From NCBI GenBank assembly GCA_040880205.1, contig JBBDIU010000137.1, forward strand, positions 1 through 13,611: a DNA stretch of 13,611 bases. The letters run 5' to 3'. The notes under the pieces were generated by a model, which worked only from the letters and a program-made list of their open reading frames with translations, made no database searches and was not told the origin of the DNA. The stretch's first letter is position 1. Every line of letters starts with the position of its first letter. The position numbers and the translations under genes were made by a program. Positions 12,928-13,611 of the stretch are shown here, one piece after another. The stretch is from WACF01 sp040880205 (GTDB lineage: Bacteria > Pseudomonadota > Gammaproteobacteria > Pseudomonadales > Cellvibrionaceae).

Positions 12928-13611
12928 ATGAAACGGTTAAAAGACCAAGTCACTCGGGGGCTCGTCAGCGCCAATCTTCTGACCTTGGTGTTGTTGCTTT
13001 CCGGCTTTGGCGCTTCCGCCGCCGTTGGCAACGGCGCGTTGGACGCTGAACTCACGCGCGAGGCTATCGCGAGGGCGAAAGAGCTACCCCGTCTGCATGG
13101 TTTGCTAGCGGCACGTCACGGCGAGTTGGTGATCGAGGAGGTTTTCAACGGTGCGGACCTGGATCGGCCTGTAAACATTAAGTCCCTCTCGAAAACTGTG
13201 CTGGCTGCCTTGGTGGGCATTGCAATTGAAAAGGGAGTGTTCGAGGGAGTTGATCAGCCGATTGTGGAACTGCTGGGCGAGCGGGTGCCGAACAATGCAA
13301 CAGCCGGAGTGGAGGCGATCACGGTAGGCCACCTGCTGTCATTGCGGGCGGGGCTCGAGCGGACTTCGGGTAGAAATTATGGGCGCTGGGTATTGAGTGA
13401 CAATTGGACACAGCACGTGCTTACCCGTCCGTTTGTCGATCGACCCGGCGGCACCATGCTGTATTCCACTGGCAGCAGCCATCTACTGTCGGCTGCACTA
13501 ACGGAAGCTTCCGGCAGAACGACCCTGGCCCTGGCGCGGGACTGGTTGGGTGAACCACTTGGCATCCAGATTCCCGCTTGGCCACGGGACCCGCAGGGCA
13601 TCTATTTCGGC
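12928..13611 (+). CDS. Serine beta-lactamase-family protein (partial, runs off right edge)
   Basis: An open frame from ATG at 12928 continues to the end of the window (228 codons). An apparent signal peptide lies at about 1-32 (MKRLKDQ, a hydrophobic stretch, then GASA). The protein resembles class C beta-lactamase/penicillin-binding-type serine hydrolases. Ser86-x-x-Lys89 (SLSK) is the expected nucleophile motif and Tyr179-Ser-Thr (YSTGSSHLL) the second. HLLSLRAGLE (135-144) matches the usual HLL-x-x-x-x-G-L segment of the family. It acts outside the cytoplasm; most members are esterases or peptidases, so antibiotic resistance should not be assumed. The third active-site motif lies beyond the window. 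It diverges from ilvBN. GGAG lies 12 bases before the ATG. Confidence 0.88.
   Translation, partial: MKRLKDQVTRGLVSANLLTLVLLLSGFGASAAVGNGALDAELTREAIARAKELPRLHGLLAARHGELVIEEVFNGADLDRPVNIKSLSKTVLAALVGIAIEKGVFEGVDQPIVELLGERVPNNATAGVEAITVGHLLSLRAGLERTSGRNYGRWVLSDNWTQHVLTRPFVDRPGGTMLYSTGSSHLLSAALTEASGRTTLALARDWLGEPLGIQIPAWPRDPQGIYFG

Overview
The window looks like a chromosomal segment of an aerobic, probably marine or environmental, gammaproteobacterium. This is inferred from three things: an E. coli-type ilvBN operon with its own attenuator, an alternative aa3-type oxidase operon whose subunit II carries two cytochrome c domains, and a secreted modular esterase with a Gly-Gly-Asp-Pro linker of the kind common in polysaccharide-degrading marine bacteria. 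No phage, transposase, CRISPR, tRNA or rRNA was seen.

Layout. (1) 1-4603, minus strand: a tightly packed cytochrome c oxidase operon read as subunit II-dihaem c, subunit I, a subunit III-like paralogue, subunit III, then the first 14 codons of another gene that leaves the window. Junctions are adjacent or overlapping, except for an 87-bp gap that holds a degenerate tandem repeat (751-825). (2) 4604-5570: about 970 bp without a convincing gene. Its middle (4929-5334) is a run of several different degenerate short tandem-repeat clusters with unit lengths of 11-15 bp, and its end holds a terminator for the next gene. (3) 5571-6638, minus strand: two small membrane proteins of unknown function. 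(4) 6846-8550, plus strand: a SURF1-family oxidase assembly factor and a secreted SMP-30/gluconolactonase-like protein. (5) 8551-9073: a gene-free stretch with a 12-bp tandem duplication, a long imperfect palindrome (8768-8835) and a pair of interleaved inverted repeats (8890-8971). (6) 9074-10481, plus strand: a secreted PHB-depolymerase/feruloyl-esterase-like hydrolase and a strong terminator. (7) 10576-12849, minus strand: promoter, leader peptide, attenuator, ilvB and ilvN. (8) 12928 to the right edge, plus strand: the N-terminal part of a serine beta-lactamase-family protein.

How the genes work together. The oxidase subunits and SURF1 belong to one process, assembly and operation of a proton-pumping aa3-type oxidase, although SURF1 is on the other strand with two orphan membrane proteins between. 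IlvB and IlvN form acetohydroxyacid synthase I, the first common step of valine, leucine and isoleucine synthesis. The leader peptide and mutually exclusive hairpins are laid out so that stalling at Val/Leu/Ile codons should prevent termination. The SMP-30-like protein, the esterase and the beta-lactamase homologue are extracytoplasmic enzymes with no clear link to each other.

The most unusual material is non-coding: the serial degenerate tandem repeats upstream of and inside the oxidase operon, and the folded structures between the SMP-30 and esterase genes. The best-supported regulatory device is the ilvBN attenuator.
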